Shown: piece by piece, positions 1 through 12,468 of the stretch
Numbering within the stretch: position 1 is the stretch's first letter
How the letters are laid out: the number at the start of each line of letters is the position of its first letter
Assembly: GCA_019454045.1 (NCBI GenBank)
Contig: SKCR01025343.1
Location: 98,249 to 162,248 of the forward strand
Reading direction: 5' to 3'
Length of the DNA stretch: 64,000 nt
Origin: Zanthoxylum bungeanum
Taxonomy: Eukaryota; Streptophyta; Magnoliopsida; Sapindales; Rutaceae
Made by a program: the position numbers and the translations under genes
The notes under the pieces: generated by a model
The model's input: only the letters and a program-made list of their open reading frames with translations
Databases searched by the model: none
Told to the model about the DNA's origin: nothing

Positions 1-1600
1 CTTGACTTTGGCCAACAAACCAATGCCAGTCTTAGATCTTGAGTAAGAATCACTCAATGGAAGGAAAAACGCTTAATATTATTTGAGGGTTTTTCGCGTG
101 CAAATTGGCAACCATTTATTATCTTTGTTAAGGTCTCATCATCATACACCCTTAAACATGCATTCTAAACACATAATAAGGCGCGTAAATAAATTTAATA
201 ATGATATGCGGATGGATACTTAACACATTTTGTTCCTAGAACAAATCTCTCATTTTCCTCTCTCCCGCTAGCACAAGTATAACTTCTACCCGTTACATAA
301 CACTTCTAATGAAACCTCATTTACATTGAGGGGAATAGGTGAGAAGAGAAATACAATGAGAAATGAGGTAATAGGCTGGACACGCAGGTCCAATTAATAA
401 ATTCTAAATTTATTACAATAATTTCCAAAATTGCCCCACCCATCTAATATCCATCCGATATACATTATTCATGCATCACAACCATATATTCACACAAGCA
501 TGTTATCAATCAATCTAATCCAATTAATTAATCTGATAATTAATGACCATCCAATGTTCAAACAACGATTTGATTTTGCACGAGTCCAACTCGTTTTGCG
601 TATAAGTACTCAAAGTAGGAATTCTTGAATTAAATTAAACTACAACATTAAATCCAATTTAATTTTTATTTAACACTAATCCGCTTATTTAATTCCAAAT
701 TAAATATTACACCTTTTAATAAACCTTTACGACTTAAATTCCAAATTTAATCATTACGGGTCTCAAAGCCCGATTAACATCCAATGTTAAATTAATTAAT
801 GTCCAATGGGCTTTCAATTAATTTCTTAAGGCGTGGACTTTTGGTCAACTTGGGTCAAACCCAATAACCAAAGCCCAATCAAGGAATAACCCCATAAGCC
901 TAGAAACCAATTTAGGCCCATTAGGCCCAATTAATAATTAAAGGTTCATTAAGTCATAATTGGACTTTACGGAAATGGTTTTGGGCCCAATTGGATCCAA
1001 CCAATTTAGCCTAAACCTAATTGGTACAACCAAGCCCATTTAAGCCCAACAACAACTTTTCAAGCCCAAATCCAATTTAAGCCCAATTAATTAAATCACG
1101 AAAATTCCAAATTTCATATTTAATTAACCAAAGTGTATTACATAATTAATCAACCAAATCAATATTTCCAAAACACCAATTAGCCTAATTAATTATGCTT
1201 ATTAACATTAAAACATGTCCAACACATTTTAACAAAAATCAAACTCTTTTACATGCTTCTCAAGTCTCGGCAATAAAGGGAATTTTATGTCCAATTCGAA
1301 TTCAATCCATTTAAATCCAATTCAATATGAAATCAATATTCCCAACAAGATTCCAACTCATCCAATGAATCAAAAATAAAAAAATCCAAGACATTAGGGC
1401 AAGTTCATCATTCGGCCAAGCCATGATTTTTGGGCAAAATTGTTCCAAACCAATTTTCATGAAATTGATCCAATCAAACTTCAATTAAACTACATTTAAA
1501 CATACTTAATCATCCAATTTCATCAAATCATGCTCAAACACATTTTACCCAATTTTAACCCTAAATCATGTTTCATGCTTTTAACTCGCTCTAATACCAT
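1..1600 (-). mobile_element. Copia-3 untranslated leader (element continues off left edge)
   Basis: This is non-coding DNA between the primer-binding site at 1588-1599 and a gag that would lie off the window. It is collinear with the leaders of Copia-1 (15251-17645) and Copia-2 (8590-9368 plus 19627-20938): the same order of a leader motif (1-19), a GGCTGGACACGCAGGTCC segment near 372, and a stretch rich in 'aagcccaa' near 850-1090. Several perfect short hairpins with CCA loops lie at 648-662, 687-705, 734-750 and 774-790. No ORF of interest is present; the short ORF at 431-628 is not conserved in the other leaders. Confidence 0.8.
1588..1599 (-). other. Primer-binding site of Copia-3 (initiator tRNA-Met type)
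   Basis: Read on the minus strand this is TGGTATTAGAGC, one base from the plant Copia PBS TGGTATCAGAGC that pairs with the 3' end of initiator tRNA-Met. It lies one base inside the LTR that starts at 1601, which fixes the orientation: Copia-3 is read leftward and the LTR at 1601 is its 5' LTR. Confidence 0.85.
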
Positions 1601-2795
1601 TGTTGGAGTTTCTACGGTCGCGAGGATCGAATAACAAGCATAAAACAACATGCGAATACACCATAGGAAGTTGTGGAATACTTACATCGAGCGGTTGAGC
1701 GATGCGTCGAAGAACAAAAATCTTTTTCTCCTCCTCCAAGGCTCGGCAGTCCACTGGTTTTGGTCTCCAAGAATCAGCAATGGTCCTCCATGCAAGCTCC
1801 AAGCTTTGTAATGAAATTCCATGCTCACAAGTTGGTTTCCCTATCACATTCGCAAGACTCAAATGGTGTGCTAGCACTTGGTGATTTTTGCCACAAAAAT
1901 CACTTTCCTACCTCTCCTTGAACTCACGGAAAAGTGCAGTGAAGGAAGAAGAAATCAGCCCCTTATGGGCGTGAGAGAGAGGGAGAAGAGTTGAGAGAGA
2001 GAATAATGTAAAAAGTGTGTTAGTTAATTGATTTCTAAAATCAATTAAACATATACCAAATCATAAAATAATAATATATGTCAATCAAGCTTTTGAAAAG
2101 CTTTCCAACCACTTCCATCAACTATTCACATCACTCAATCAATCAAGTGACAAGTTGTCACATCACTCAAAGTGACTAATGATTTGACGCTTGATGCGAC
2201 TAGTGATTTGATGCTTGATGTGACTTACGGGCCGCATTCGAATTCAAAATGCGAATGCGCTCGCAAACACTCCCGGGCTCGGGTTCGCTAATTCCAAATT
2301 AACGAATTTTTCGTTGCAACACAATTAAATAATTATGCCTAGCAAAATCACTCTTCTCGTCGCTAACGAATTAATTCTAAATTAACTCGTTCGCCCGAAT
2401 TAAAATCTAATTTCATTTCCGCGTCGAAATCCAATTTCGTATAATATATCAAATATATTATTTTATCGATTAATTCCAAATTAATTGTTTTCTCTCTTTA
2501 ATAATATTTTTTCTCAGATAAAATATCTCCGTAATTAATCCCAGATTAATTTTCTCTCTCATTTCATTAATCCCAGTTTAATAAAGTGCGAGTCATACGT
2601 CATCGGTGAATCTTCGGGAAGCGACCCATGAGATCCCCGGATATGTTGGCAGTAAATTTGGTCGTCAAACTATCCGAACACGTAACTACCTAATACTACG
2701 TTTGTACCGATTTACAAGACAAGGTTGGCTTCTAGCAAAGCGCCATGCCTACCCAATTCTCCAGAAATATCCTTACAGGAATATGTTATCTATAT
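1601..2795 (-). repeat. Copia-3 5' LTR, first part
   Basis: The LTR begins with TGTTGGAG at 1601 and is interrupted at 2795 by Copia-2. It resumes at 23054 and ends in CCAACA at 23890, giving about 2.03 kb, the same size class as the other Copia LTRs here. A chain of short palindromes at about 2290-2580 is shared with those LTRs. Continuity across the insertion is supported by the duplicated TATAT at both Copia-2 ends and by the match of the joined halves to the layout of LTR4 (24470-26428). Confidence 0.85.
2791..2795. repeat. Target-site duplication of Copia-2, left copy (TATAT)
   Basis: TATAT directly precedes the TGTTAGG start of the Copia-2 LTR and is repeated at 23049-23053 directly after the CCAACA end of the other LTR. 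A 5 bp duplication is what Copia integrase makes. Confidence 0.85.
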
Positions 2796-4900
2796 TGTTA
2801 GGTTTATATCTAGGTCCCAAGATCAAACAAGCAATGAAATACATGTGTGAATACATCAAAGGAGGTAGCGGAATACTCACATCGATCGGTTGAGACGATT
2901 TGAAGACGAATGAAGCCACTTTGCTCACTGCCAAGGACGCCCACTGCTGGCAGTTCACTGCCCTCTATTTCAGAATTTTGAGCTGCGAAACAGAGCTCCA
3001 AGCTTCGTCGGACGGATCCCGGCTCATGGGTGAACCTCCCTACCACCTTCGCATGTTCCGTAAGTGTGCTAGTACTTGAGTTTTTGCCACAAAAACTCAC
3101 TCTTGCTTCCCTCAAAGTCACGCCAAAATTGATTCCAAACCAGTGAGCTTTTCATGCTTTGGGCGTGAGAGAGTGGAGAGAAAATGGAGAGAGATGAATG
3201 TGTGTAAAAGTTGTGTAATTGGTTGGTAAAAACTTTTCCAAAAAGGTTTATATATTTTTCCATAAAATATACAAAAAGCATTTACCAAATAATAAATCAA
3301 ATAAATAAAATGGTAAATACTCCCACCAACTTTCACTATTTCAACCACACACATCAACTATTCATTTTACTTTAATAAAGTGATGTGTGTCTTTCAATCA
3401 ATCAATCACATCAATCAATCACATCACTCAAAGTGACATTTGATTTGACGATTGATGTGATGAATGATTTGACGCTTGATGTGACTTGCGTTGCCGCACT
3501 CGCATTCGAAATACGAATGCGCTCGCAATCACACTCGGGCTCGGTTCACTAATTCTCAATTAGCGAATTTTCCGTTGCGTCGTAATTAAATGATTACGCC
3601 TAGCGAATTCACTATTCACGTCGCTAACGAATTAATTCTAAATTAATTCGTTTGCCCGAATTAAAATCTAATTTTAATTCCGTGTCGAAATCTAATTTCA
3701 TTTAATATATCGAATATATTAATTTACCGATTAATTCCAAATTAATCATTCTCTCTCTTTAGACGATATTTTATCCTAGATAAAATATCTCCGTAATTAA
3801 TCCTAGATTAATTTTCTCTCTCTTCTATATAATCCCAGATAAATTTAAGAGTGCGAGTCATACATCATCGGTGGATTATTGGGAAGCGACTCATGAGATC
3901 CTCGGATAAGTCGGCAGTAAATACGGTCGTCGGAGTATCCGAATCACGTACGTACCAAGTACTACGTTCTACCGATTTACGAGACAAGATCGGCTTCTAG
4001 CAAAGCACGAAGTCTACCGAATTCTCCGGTCATATTCATCTAAGAATATTTAAGATCTATATCAAGCGTAGTATACCAAGTATTGTGTATATCGGTCCAG
4101 TATCGGATAGTCACGTGCTAGGGCTGGGGCTGGATAAGTGTCTGCCCCGTCCGAAGCACATGTCGGATGTCTGGTAACTAGTCTCTATAATCGGATATAC
4201 ATGACCTTGTCATAATATCCCGATGGCCGGCCAGCACTTAAGAGCACTAATACCGTATCCTGCGTGACATCATCTCCACTATGACTGGAGTGATACTTCC
4301 GTCTTGACATCACACCCAATACTCTACGATTCTCAATATACCCAGCATTGGCGTACACAGAACCGGTTAGAGTCCTAGACGACCTCAACTAAAGTATATT
4401 GATTGTCGTAAGCATTAGCGGTGCAAGTCTCAGGTTAAGACCAAATACACCTACCCTGATGTCGGACTCCCATAGACACATAGTCATAATACCAATGGGA
4501 TTCCGAGGGGTCTATCCAGAGCGAAGCTGTTTCCCGTACCATCGGTGAAACACAACCTCCTATCGCACTTGCATAAGTATCCAATACTTATATATATGAG
4601 AACTATGACGTTGTGCCCTCACAACGCGCACAAGTGCAATACTAGCCTATTCCGCATTATCGATGTCCAGTCTCGATAATACTCCGGCTAGGGATATTTA
4701 ATGATTAATCCTTCGTGGACTGATACTGTCTCATATCATTCTCAATCCAGGAACTAATCATAGGGACCTCTCTTCATTTATATATCTAAGGTGATCTAAT
4801 CACAAATGATGAGAGTGCAATTTCCTTGTCACATAGTTAATTTGTACAACAACACTATGATCTGTACAAATAGTGACGCTATGGGTCATATTATCCAAAA
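2796..4900 (-). repeat. Copia-2 3' LTR
   Basis: The LTR starts TGTTAGGTTTA and its inner end reads CCAAAA, where the partner LTR has CCAACA, so one terminal base has mutated. It is followed at 4901 by ATCTCCCACTTGG, the complement of a polypurine tract. A minus-strand TATATAAACC at 3245-3254 is a plausible TATA box. A hairpin chain lies at 3549-3840. The 12-base inverted pair ATCACATCAATC (3405-3416) and GATTGATGTGAT (3450-3461) could form a longer stem. Confidence 0.88.
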
Positions 4901-7780
4901 ATCTCCCACTTGGCACATAGCCAGTCACTCAAGTGTCGAACACCCGAACTATGTACGGTTTGCTCAAATTGCTGAGGAAAGGTTTTCGTCAGCGGATTTG
5001 TATGATTATCTTCTGACGCGATTTATACGATCATCACATCGCCACGATGTATGATCCGAACGAATCAGATGAATATAGAAGTATATATCAGCTGCTAACA
5101 GAACTATATCTAATCTAATTAGATTTATTATCGACCCAAATGGCTTCTATTGCTGCCTCAGCTGCAGCAATAATCCGTATTTGTTGTTTATTCGGCAACA
5201 GTATCTTGCTCGGAAGATTTCCAGCTCACTGTCCCGTTATTCAAACTTTATAGTACCGCAGTATTTAACTGTTTGGAAACTTGCGGCAGTGATCCCAGTC
5301 ACTTCAAGTTCTCCTTCTCCATAGTTTAAGACAGCATCTTTAGTTCTCTAAGATACTAACAGATGTCCTTAACTTCAATCCAGTGACTATCACTTGGATT
5401 GACCCGATTGTGACTCCATATGCTCAAAGCGTATGAGACACCATATCAAGTACATTTTAAATGTACAATTTCCCAGAGAGTGTTAACAACTCCAAATCTA
5501 TCCCAGTAGATCTTTATTCCTTGAATAAAGGTTGTTACTTCCCAGAATTCTACGGAGAATATCTATGAAAGCCAAGCATTCACCAATTGCTTTATGGGAA
5601 TTTCATTATCAGTTCTCTCCCACTAACCTCCTTATATACACAAGAATCATTTCGTTTTGAGTCAAATCATAAACCATTATGATTATTTCAAAACGACAGT
5701 TCCAAGAACCTTATGCTTGCTTTAATCCAAACATGGATCGAATAACCCGCAAACCTTGTTTGTCGGTTATACAAAATCGTCAGGATGTTGTAAGCATCCT
5801 CCAAGAGGTTTCCTTTTCAGGAAAGCGATTTTGATCTATAACGGACGCATTTCATAAATGAAATATGCAGTATCAACAAGCATCTTCAAAATGGATTTAC
5901 CATGGCAACAGTTAAAAGGTTGAACCGTTATTAACACAATGTTGATAACGATACCTTTTCGTCACAAGCCTAGCTTTGTACGTTGGTATGTTGCCATCCA
6001 TGTATGTCTTCCTTGAAGACGTTTACAGTACCAATAGGCATAATGCCTTGCGGTACAACAACTAGTATCCAAACATAGTTGTTATATATGGAATCCATTT
6101 CAGACTCATGGCACTTTGCCAAAATAGGGAGTCGATACCTCGTATCACTTCCTCAAAACGTAGTCGGTTGGTATACCTCCACAAGATTAATATCTTTATG
6201 AGGTGAGATCAGAAACCAATACCCCAGGTTGTTTTCTGACTCTCTCCGATCTACGAGGTTCTTGTGTATTCGAAGATTAATGGTATAGTTTCATCCTTGA
6301 TGAACTATTTATGTTCCATTACGGACTTCGTGCCTTGAACAGTATTACCTCGATTTTCATCGTGTTTTACTGTCCTCCCACTTACCACTGCATATCGGTA
6401 TTCCTCTTAGGAAAACCGCATGGCTAGCAACAATCACATTGTTCTCTTGTGAGATATATAAGTACTATACTTATGGTTTTCCCTAGGATAACCTCTAATT
6501 GGCACTTATCAAATTTGGGTTCTAATTTGGTATCATCCAAACGTTATGCCCAGCATATCCAAATTATTAGGAATGAGAAACCATGTTTCTTTCCTGTTCA
6601 TATCCTATATGATATCTGTCAAACAGTTTTTCATGGAACCTTATTCTAAATAAGTTTTGCACTGTTAATACATATCCTGTTTGAAGGAAATGATAGCTCA
6701 GAGCGACTCGTGATAAACCTTATCATGTCCAACAAAATTCGGTTTTCAGTTTGGACACACCGTCTAACTGACGTGTCTCGGGAGGAGTCCTCATCTGAAA
6801 GAATACTGTACTCTTTCATGTATATATGGAACTTACTGCTTTAGTATTTTCCATTATGGTCTTACCGTGACGGTATAATACTATAGTCGATCTGTTTATC
6901 TACTTCGTGTCGAAACTCTAATAGTTTCCGATCTGTGTTCTTCAAAAGAAACACATAACCATAACGTGATGCCACATCCGTTAAGGTCACGAAATATTCA
7001 TGTTCACATCTAGCCTAGCTAGATATGGGCCCACTAACTTCACCATGAATAGGGCTAACAGATCGGTGGCACTTACACTATTACCAAGTAAATAGTGTTT
7101 TAGGCACTTTACCTAATAAACTAGATTCGTAGACTTTATTTGAATAGTCAAATCAGTCCTAGTACCCACTCTTCAAAAGTGTGGATATACGAGTCTTGTA
7201 TAATTGTGTCCCAGACAACAATGCCACAAATAAGTCTCTACTTGATCAAATCAATTTGAGCTATTTATTTGTCATTTTATATGTTTTGAGATTTTAATTA
7301 TATTCAAAATATAAATTTTGTTATTCACATCTAATGTGTTTATCTCAGTATCATCTTTATATAATGAAACAATTAGTGTTCTAGAATATAAAGGTTTATC
7401 CACAATGGATTAAACACTGATATAGAGGTAATGTCTCTAGTCAAACTAGTTACATTATAACAGTTCCTAATTTAAGTACACACCCGAAGGGTAGTTCCTA
7501 AACTTAGGTATCTACGGTCAAAACAGCGATTTTCGTCCCGTTTCCGATTCGTAGAGCAATCTCAGCTTGAAGTCAGTATCCTGCTCAAAGCAGATTCTGA
7601 ACATCAATACATATATTTTATGTACCATACTAAGTATTTAAAATCTAATTTCAATACTAGTTATGAACATAACTTTGACAATCATTTTTAAAGTAAGAGC
7701 CTTGCCCTTTCTTTAATTCCTTCGTGTCTGCCATATCCAAATGGTAGTCACTTTGGGATATGTCAATTATCCTTTTCAAT
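4901..7780 (-). pseudogene. Copia-2 pol, heavily degenerate
   Basis: This DNA is collinear with the Copia-1 pol (11336-14582) but without long ORFs. RNase H-like sequence is near 4980-5260. Reverse transcriptase-like sequence is near 5400-6250. An integrase segment near 6720-6800 still has the bases for TPP...QL.GVS on the minus strand. A trace of the zinc-knuckle region is near 7690-7770. Many stops and indels show it is non-functional. Small ORFs such as 4806-5054 and 6449-6649 are on the opposite strand and are chance. Confidence 0.75.
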
Positions 7781-8589
7781 ATTTCAGGAACCTTAGGCCA
7801 AGCCTTGGGTTTTTAGAATATCGAAACGATGTGCACCCGTGCTACATGCCCAATTGCAAACTTTGACTTTTCACCTCTAGAATAGTCAATTAATTCTCCA
7901 AGAATTATTTATTGCAATTTTAATACTTATTAAATCTAAACATAGATTTTTGACAAGTATGTTAAATAAGCACTAAAGTTATCATCACATAAATCTTCCA
8001 AAGATTTACGCTCTACTTATTTGCTTAATTTTGGGCGTAAGGTATAATAAGTTATTTTATCAAATAAAGTAACCTATTATTTATTCCCAATTTGAAAATT
8101 AAATCATTTAAAACATTTAATCCAAGATTATATTTTAAATATCCAACTTTTCAATTTTATCTTGATTACAATAGTCCAACTATTTAATCAACGATTAGTG
8201 GTACTATATATTATAATGATTATAATAGTCCAACTATATAATCAAATATAATCCAAATTAATTAACCTCAATTACATTGATTACTATAATCCAATTATAA
8301 AATCAACTGTAAACTGAAATTAATTAATTCAAATATATTGATTAATATAATCCAATTATATATAATCAACTATAATACAGTCTAACTGTTTATTAAAACA
8401 ACAATTTAAATATTAGTCCAACTAACATTTAATATTACGACGAAATAATTTGAATGAGCGCGTATGGCGAGTAATTGAACGAATATTGCAAATTCAATTC
8501 TTGCCTCCCACTATTTTTCGGCGAGCCTCTAACCCTCTGTCGAGTACTCGGGAAACCGTGTTTCCTAGTGGGCTAGGATCCCGTTAAAT
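7781..8589 (-). mobile_element. Copia-2 gag remnant and AT-rich junction with the leader
   Basis: This stretch occupies the place of gag in Copia-1, but gag protein sequence cannot be recognised. The part at 8160-8424 is an array of near-repeated units holding short palindromes with CCA or CTA loops (8171-8183, 8225-8237, 8285-8299, 8346-8360, 8377-8389, 8412-8424). Copia-1 has only three such units (15292-15372), so this array has expanded, or it has shrunk in Copia-1. The block ends with GTGGGCTAGGATCCCGTTAAAT, also seen in Copia-1 near 15510-15533. Confidence 0.6.
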
Positions 8590-9368
8590 ATCACACAATC
8601 TTGACTTTGGCCAACAAATTGTATGATAATTAACTAGGTAGATCTCGAAGATCAATTGGATCTCATCCAACTCCTGATCCAGTAGGTGGACATCCAAGTC
8701 CGAAACATATATCTTATATATGCCTATATATCTAATATATACCCTAACCTTTTTCCTCTGAATCAACTAGGCCTTGGCTTTGGCATAACAAACCTAATGA
8801 TCCCAGTCAAGCGCGGACCCATTGACCATGGAAGCTTCGTAATCAATGTCGTTGGACAATAAGTGGTCTTGACTTTGGCCAACAAACCACAACTTGGACA
8901 AGACACCAATATGGAACAAAGCCTCGTGATTCAAACACATCTTCGACGGACAAGGGCTTGACTTTGGCCAACAACCCATGCCAATCTAGGATCTTGAGTA
9001 AGAATCACTCAATGGAAGGAAAAGACGCATGATATTTGATGAGGGCTTTTCGCGTGCAAATTGGCTACCAATTTAATTATCTTTGTTTAGGTCTCATCAT
9101 CATACACCCTTAAACATGCATTCTAAATACATAAAAGCGCATATGAAATAAAATAATAATGATATGCGGATGGATACTTAACATATTGATCCTAGATCAA
9201 ATCTCTCCCTTTCTCACTTAAGCTAGCACTTGTATTACTTCTACCCGTTACACTACACTTCTAAAGAAACCTCATTTACATTGAGGGAAAGGTGAGAAGA
9301 GAATACAAAGAATAGAGGTGATAAGGCTGGACACGTAGGTCCAATTTAATAAATCGAATTTATTACAC
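8590..9368 (-). mobile_element. Copia-2 leader, part before the Copia-1 insertion
   Basis: The leader carries the 19-base motif CTTGACTTTGGCCAACAAA at 8600-8618 and 8868-8886, an 18-base version at 8957-8974, and a diverged copy near 8771-8793. It is interrupted at 9368 by Copia-1 and resumes at 19627 (ACAACAATTTCCAAAATTGCCCC), as shown by the unbroken Copia-3 equivalent around 405-440. No coding sequence is seen. Confidence 0.8.
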
Positions 9369-11324
9369 TGTTGGTTTCTATAATTAGTCCCAAAGAAAGA
9401 TAAGCATTGAAACACACAAATATATACATGCAAAACTTGAAGCATGGCGGAATCATACTTACAAAGCTTGTGACGAAATTGATGAAGAGAATCCTTGAGT
9501 CTTCAAGGTGGAAGTTTCGGCCAAGAAGAAGATGGAGAGAAGCATCAAGTCTTCAAGTGTTCCAAGCTCCAAGGTTGTTTCCCTATCACCTCCTTGATCC
9601 TCAATGTGCTAGCAAAAATGGAGAAGATGAAAACAATTTTCTGCCCTTTGATGAAGCTCACGGCGTGAGCAAGAAGAAGGAGAGGAAGTGTGAGACTTTT
9701 CAATTTTCTGTTCTCCTTTGTTTCAAAAACCGTGAGAAGCAAATGAAAAGCATAAGATGTATCATATACCAAAATGAATTTTTAGATAAAAACTCTTCAA
9801 AAACCGTGAAAAGCTTTTTCCCTCCTAAAAATTCATTAAATGGCATCATCATCTTACATTGAGAATAGAGACAATGTATCATCCCATAAAGGTGACTAGA
9901 TACATCCATCAACTAGTCGTGTCAAGTGATGAGATATCGCGATGTGATTTGCGGATCCAACCGTTTCAAAATACGAATGTGTCCGCAAACACTTTCGGGC
10001 TCGATTTCGCTAATTCCGAATTAACGCATTTCCGTCGCGACGAGAATTAAATAATTACGCCTAGCGAAATTACTATTCAGATCGCTAACGAATTAATTCT
10101 AAATTAATTCGTTTGCCCGAATTAAAATCCGATTTTAATTCCGCGTCGAAATCTAATTTCGTTTAATATATCGAATATATATTTTATCGATTAATTCCAA
10201 ATTAATCGATCTTCTCTCTCTCTCTAATAAGGCATTTTATCCAAGATAAAGTTTCTCCGTAATTAATCCAAGATTAATAAAGTTCGAATCAAACATCATA
10301 GGTGAATCTTCAGGAAGCGACCCAAGAGATCTCCGGATATGTTGGCAGTAAATACGGTCGTGGATAATCCGAACACGTACGTACCTCGTACTACGTTCTT
10401 ACCGATTTACAAGACAAGGTTGGCTTCTAGCAAAGCGCCATGCCTACCCAATTCTCCAGAAATATTCTTACTGGAATATTTGATCTTTATCAAGCGTAGT
10501 ATACCGTAGTATCGCGTACATCGATCCAGTATCGGACGATCACATGTTAGGCCTGGGGCTGGAAATGTGTCTGCCCCGTACGAAACATATATCGGATATC
10601 AAACAACTAGTCTCTTTAAATCGGACAATCCTGACCTGGTCATATTGTCACGACGGTTGCAACCTTTTATAGAGTACTAGTTTTTTATCCTGCGTGATCA
10701 TCATCTCCATATGTATGAAGTGATACTTCCATCTTGACATCACATCCAGTACACTACGATTCTCGATAAACCCAGAAGAGGCGTACACAGAACCGGTTAA
10801 AGCCCCGAACCACCAAAACCAAAGTTTACCGATTGTCGCAAGTACTAGCGATGCAAGTCTCAGGTTAAGACCATATACACCTACCCTGATGCGGCCTCCC
10901 ATAGACACGCAGACATACTACCAATGGGATTCCGCGGGGTCTGTCCAGAGCGAAGCTGTTTTCCGTACCATCGGCAAAACACAACCTCCTATCGCACTTG
11001 CATAAGTATCCAATACTTAAATATATGAGAACTATGCCGTTGTGCCATCACAACTCGCACAAGTGCAATACTAGTCTATTCCGCATTATCGATGTCCGAT
11101 CTCGATAATACTCCGACTAGGATATTTAATGATTAAACCTTTTATATTGATACTGTCTCATATCATCTAATACGGTACTAATCATATGGACTTTTGCCAT
11201 TAATATATCAAAGTAAATAATTTTACAAAACGGCAAAGGCAATTTCATTATCACATAGTTAATTTTGTACAATAATACAATATCATTTACAAAACAGTGA
11301 CGCTATGGGTCATAATGTCTAACA
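9369..11324 (-). repeat. Copia-1 3' LTR
   Basis: It is bounded by TGTTGGTTTC and TCTAACA, with the polypurine tract adjoining at 11325. It contains eight perfect short palindromes, each with a three-base centre, between 10011 and 10278. The 151-codon plus-strand ORF at 9407-9862 is antisense to the element and is broken in the partner LTR, so I do not call it a gene. Confidence 0.92.
10011..10278. repeat. Chain of eight triplet-loop hairpins in the Copia-1 LTR
   Basis: Perfect inverted repeats with a three-base centre lie at 10011-10023 (5 bp arms), 10088-10112 (11 bp arms), 10119-10141 (10 bp), 10147-10161 (6 bp), 10166-10180 (6 bp), 10186-10210 (11 bp), 10236-10250 (6 bp) and 10262-10278 (7 bp). 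Centres on the plus strand are CCG, CTA, CCG, CTA, CGA, CCA, CAA and CAA. Equivalent chains occur in every other full Copia LTR of the window. Function is unknown; an RNA fold in the LTR transcript is one possibility. Confidence 0.85.
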
Positions 11325-11335
11325 ATCTCCCACTT
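11325..11335 (-). other. Polypurine tract of Copia-1
   Basis: On the minus strand this reads AAGTGGGAGAT and directly precedes the 3' LTR. It is the expected primer site for plus-strand DNA synthesis. Confidence 0.8.
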
Positions 11336-11873
11336 GGCCTATAGCCAGTCACTCAGCATCTAATACCTGAACTATGTATATGTCGTTCAAACACATTCTG
11401 AAGAACAGCCTTCGTCAGCGGATCTGCAATGTTGTCATCCGATGCGACCTTCTCGACTTTACATCGCCACGATGTATAATCTCCCGAATCAGATGGTAAC
11501 GCCGAAGAACATGCTTGGATCGTTGATGAGACCTTGGTTCCTTAGCTTGTGCTATAGCCCCGTTATTGTCACAATACAATGGCACGGGCTCAGCAGCTAA
11601 CGGAACTACTCCTAATCCGATTAGGAATTTTCGGATCCAAACTGCCTCCTTTGCTGCTTCTGATGCAGCAATATACTCCGCTTCAGTTGTTAAATCGGCA
11701 ACAGTATCTGCTTGGAAGATTTCCAGCTCACTGCTCCGTTATTCAAACAAAAAATGTACCCGATTGCGACTTGAAGTCGTCCTTGTCGGTTTGGAAACTT
11801 GCATCGGTGTACCCAGACACCTCAAGTCTCCACCTCCATAAATTAAGAAAGCATCCTTAGTTCGTCTAGATAC
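11336..11873 (-). pseudogene. Copia-1 RNase H domain, frameshifted
   Basis: The minus strand encodes the Copia RNase H in broken frames: an EAEY/SEAAKEAVW-type segment near 11640-11690, a CDNNGA active-site segment near 11560-11580, and a PRSHQRSKH-like stretch near 11520. RNase H degrades the RNA template during reverse transcription. Stops and frameshifts show that it is inactive. Two plus-strand ORFs across it (11566-11841 and 11579-11860) are shadows. Confidence 0.75.
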
Positions 11874-12468
11874 TTAAGGATATATTCTAACAGCCATCCA
11901 GTGACCTTCACATGGATCGGCCTGATAGCGACTGCACATGCTCAAAGCATATGACACATCAGGTCGTGTACATATCATGGCATACATGATCGATCCGACT
12001 GCCGAGGCGAACGGTATTCGACTCATGTTATCTCTCTCTTCTTTAGTCTTAGGACACATGTCCTTAGACAGAAGGATACCACGTGACATTGGCATCAATC
12101 CCTTCTTGGATTGATCCATGTTGAATCGCTTCAACACTTTGTCAATATATGTACTCTGGGAGAGTCCAAGCAGCTTTCTAGATCTATCCCGGTAGATCTT
12201 TATTCCCAGAATAAAGGCTGCTTCTCCCAGATCTTTCATGGAGAATTTTAATGAAAGCCAAGCTTTCACCGACGTTAGCATGGGAATGTCATTGCTATAA
12301 GCAATACGTCGTCGACATAAAGGACAATAAAAGTCAGTGCTCTCCCACTAACCTTCTTATATACACAAGGGTCATCATCGTTTTGTACGAAATCATATTC
12401 TTTTATGATCTCATCAAAACGCTGATTCCATGACCGTGATGCTTGCTTCAATCCATAAATGGATCGAT
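11874..12468 (-). pseudogene. Copia-1 reverse transcriptase, C-terminal half
   Basis: The catalytic YVDD motif is encoded at 12308-12319. A one-base loss just after it shifts the frame into the open stretch 12281-11874, which holds FSMKDLGEA, LGIKIYRDRS, LSQSTYIDKVLKRF and the conserved TRPDVSYALS block. All are standard Copia RT landmarks. The frameshift separates the catalytic site from what follows, so the copy is dead. Confidence 0.85.

Noticed and set aside
4806..5054. 82-codon plus-strand ORF at the Copia-2 LTR/internal border
   Set aside because: It spans the LTR end and antisense RNase H remnant; the partner LTR version (22954) diverges at the border.
8600..8974. CRISPR-like spaced repeat
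   Set aside because: The 19-base motif is spaced unevenly (about 80-270 bases) with no spacer pattern, and this is plant DNA; it is a leader motif of the Copia family.
9407..9862. 151-codon plus-strand ORF in the Copia-1 3' LTR
   Set aside because: It is antisense to the element, lacks any known domain, and is broken by small indels in the partner LTR (17700-18170).
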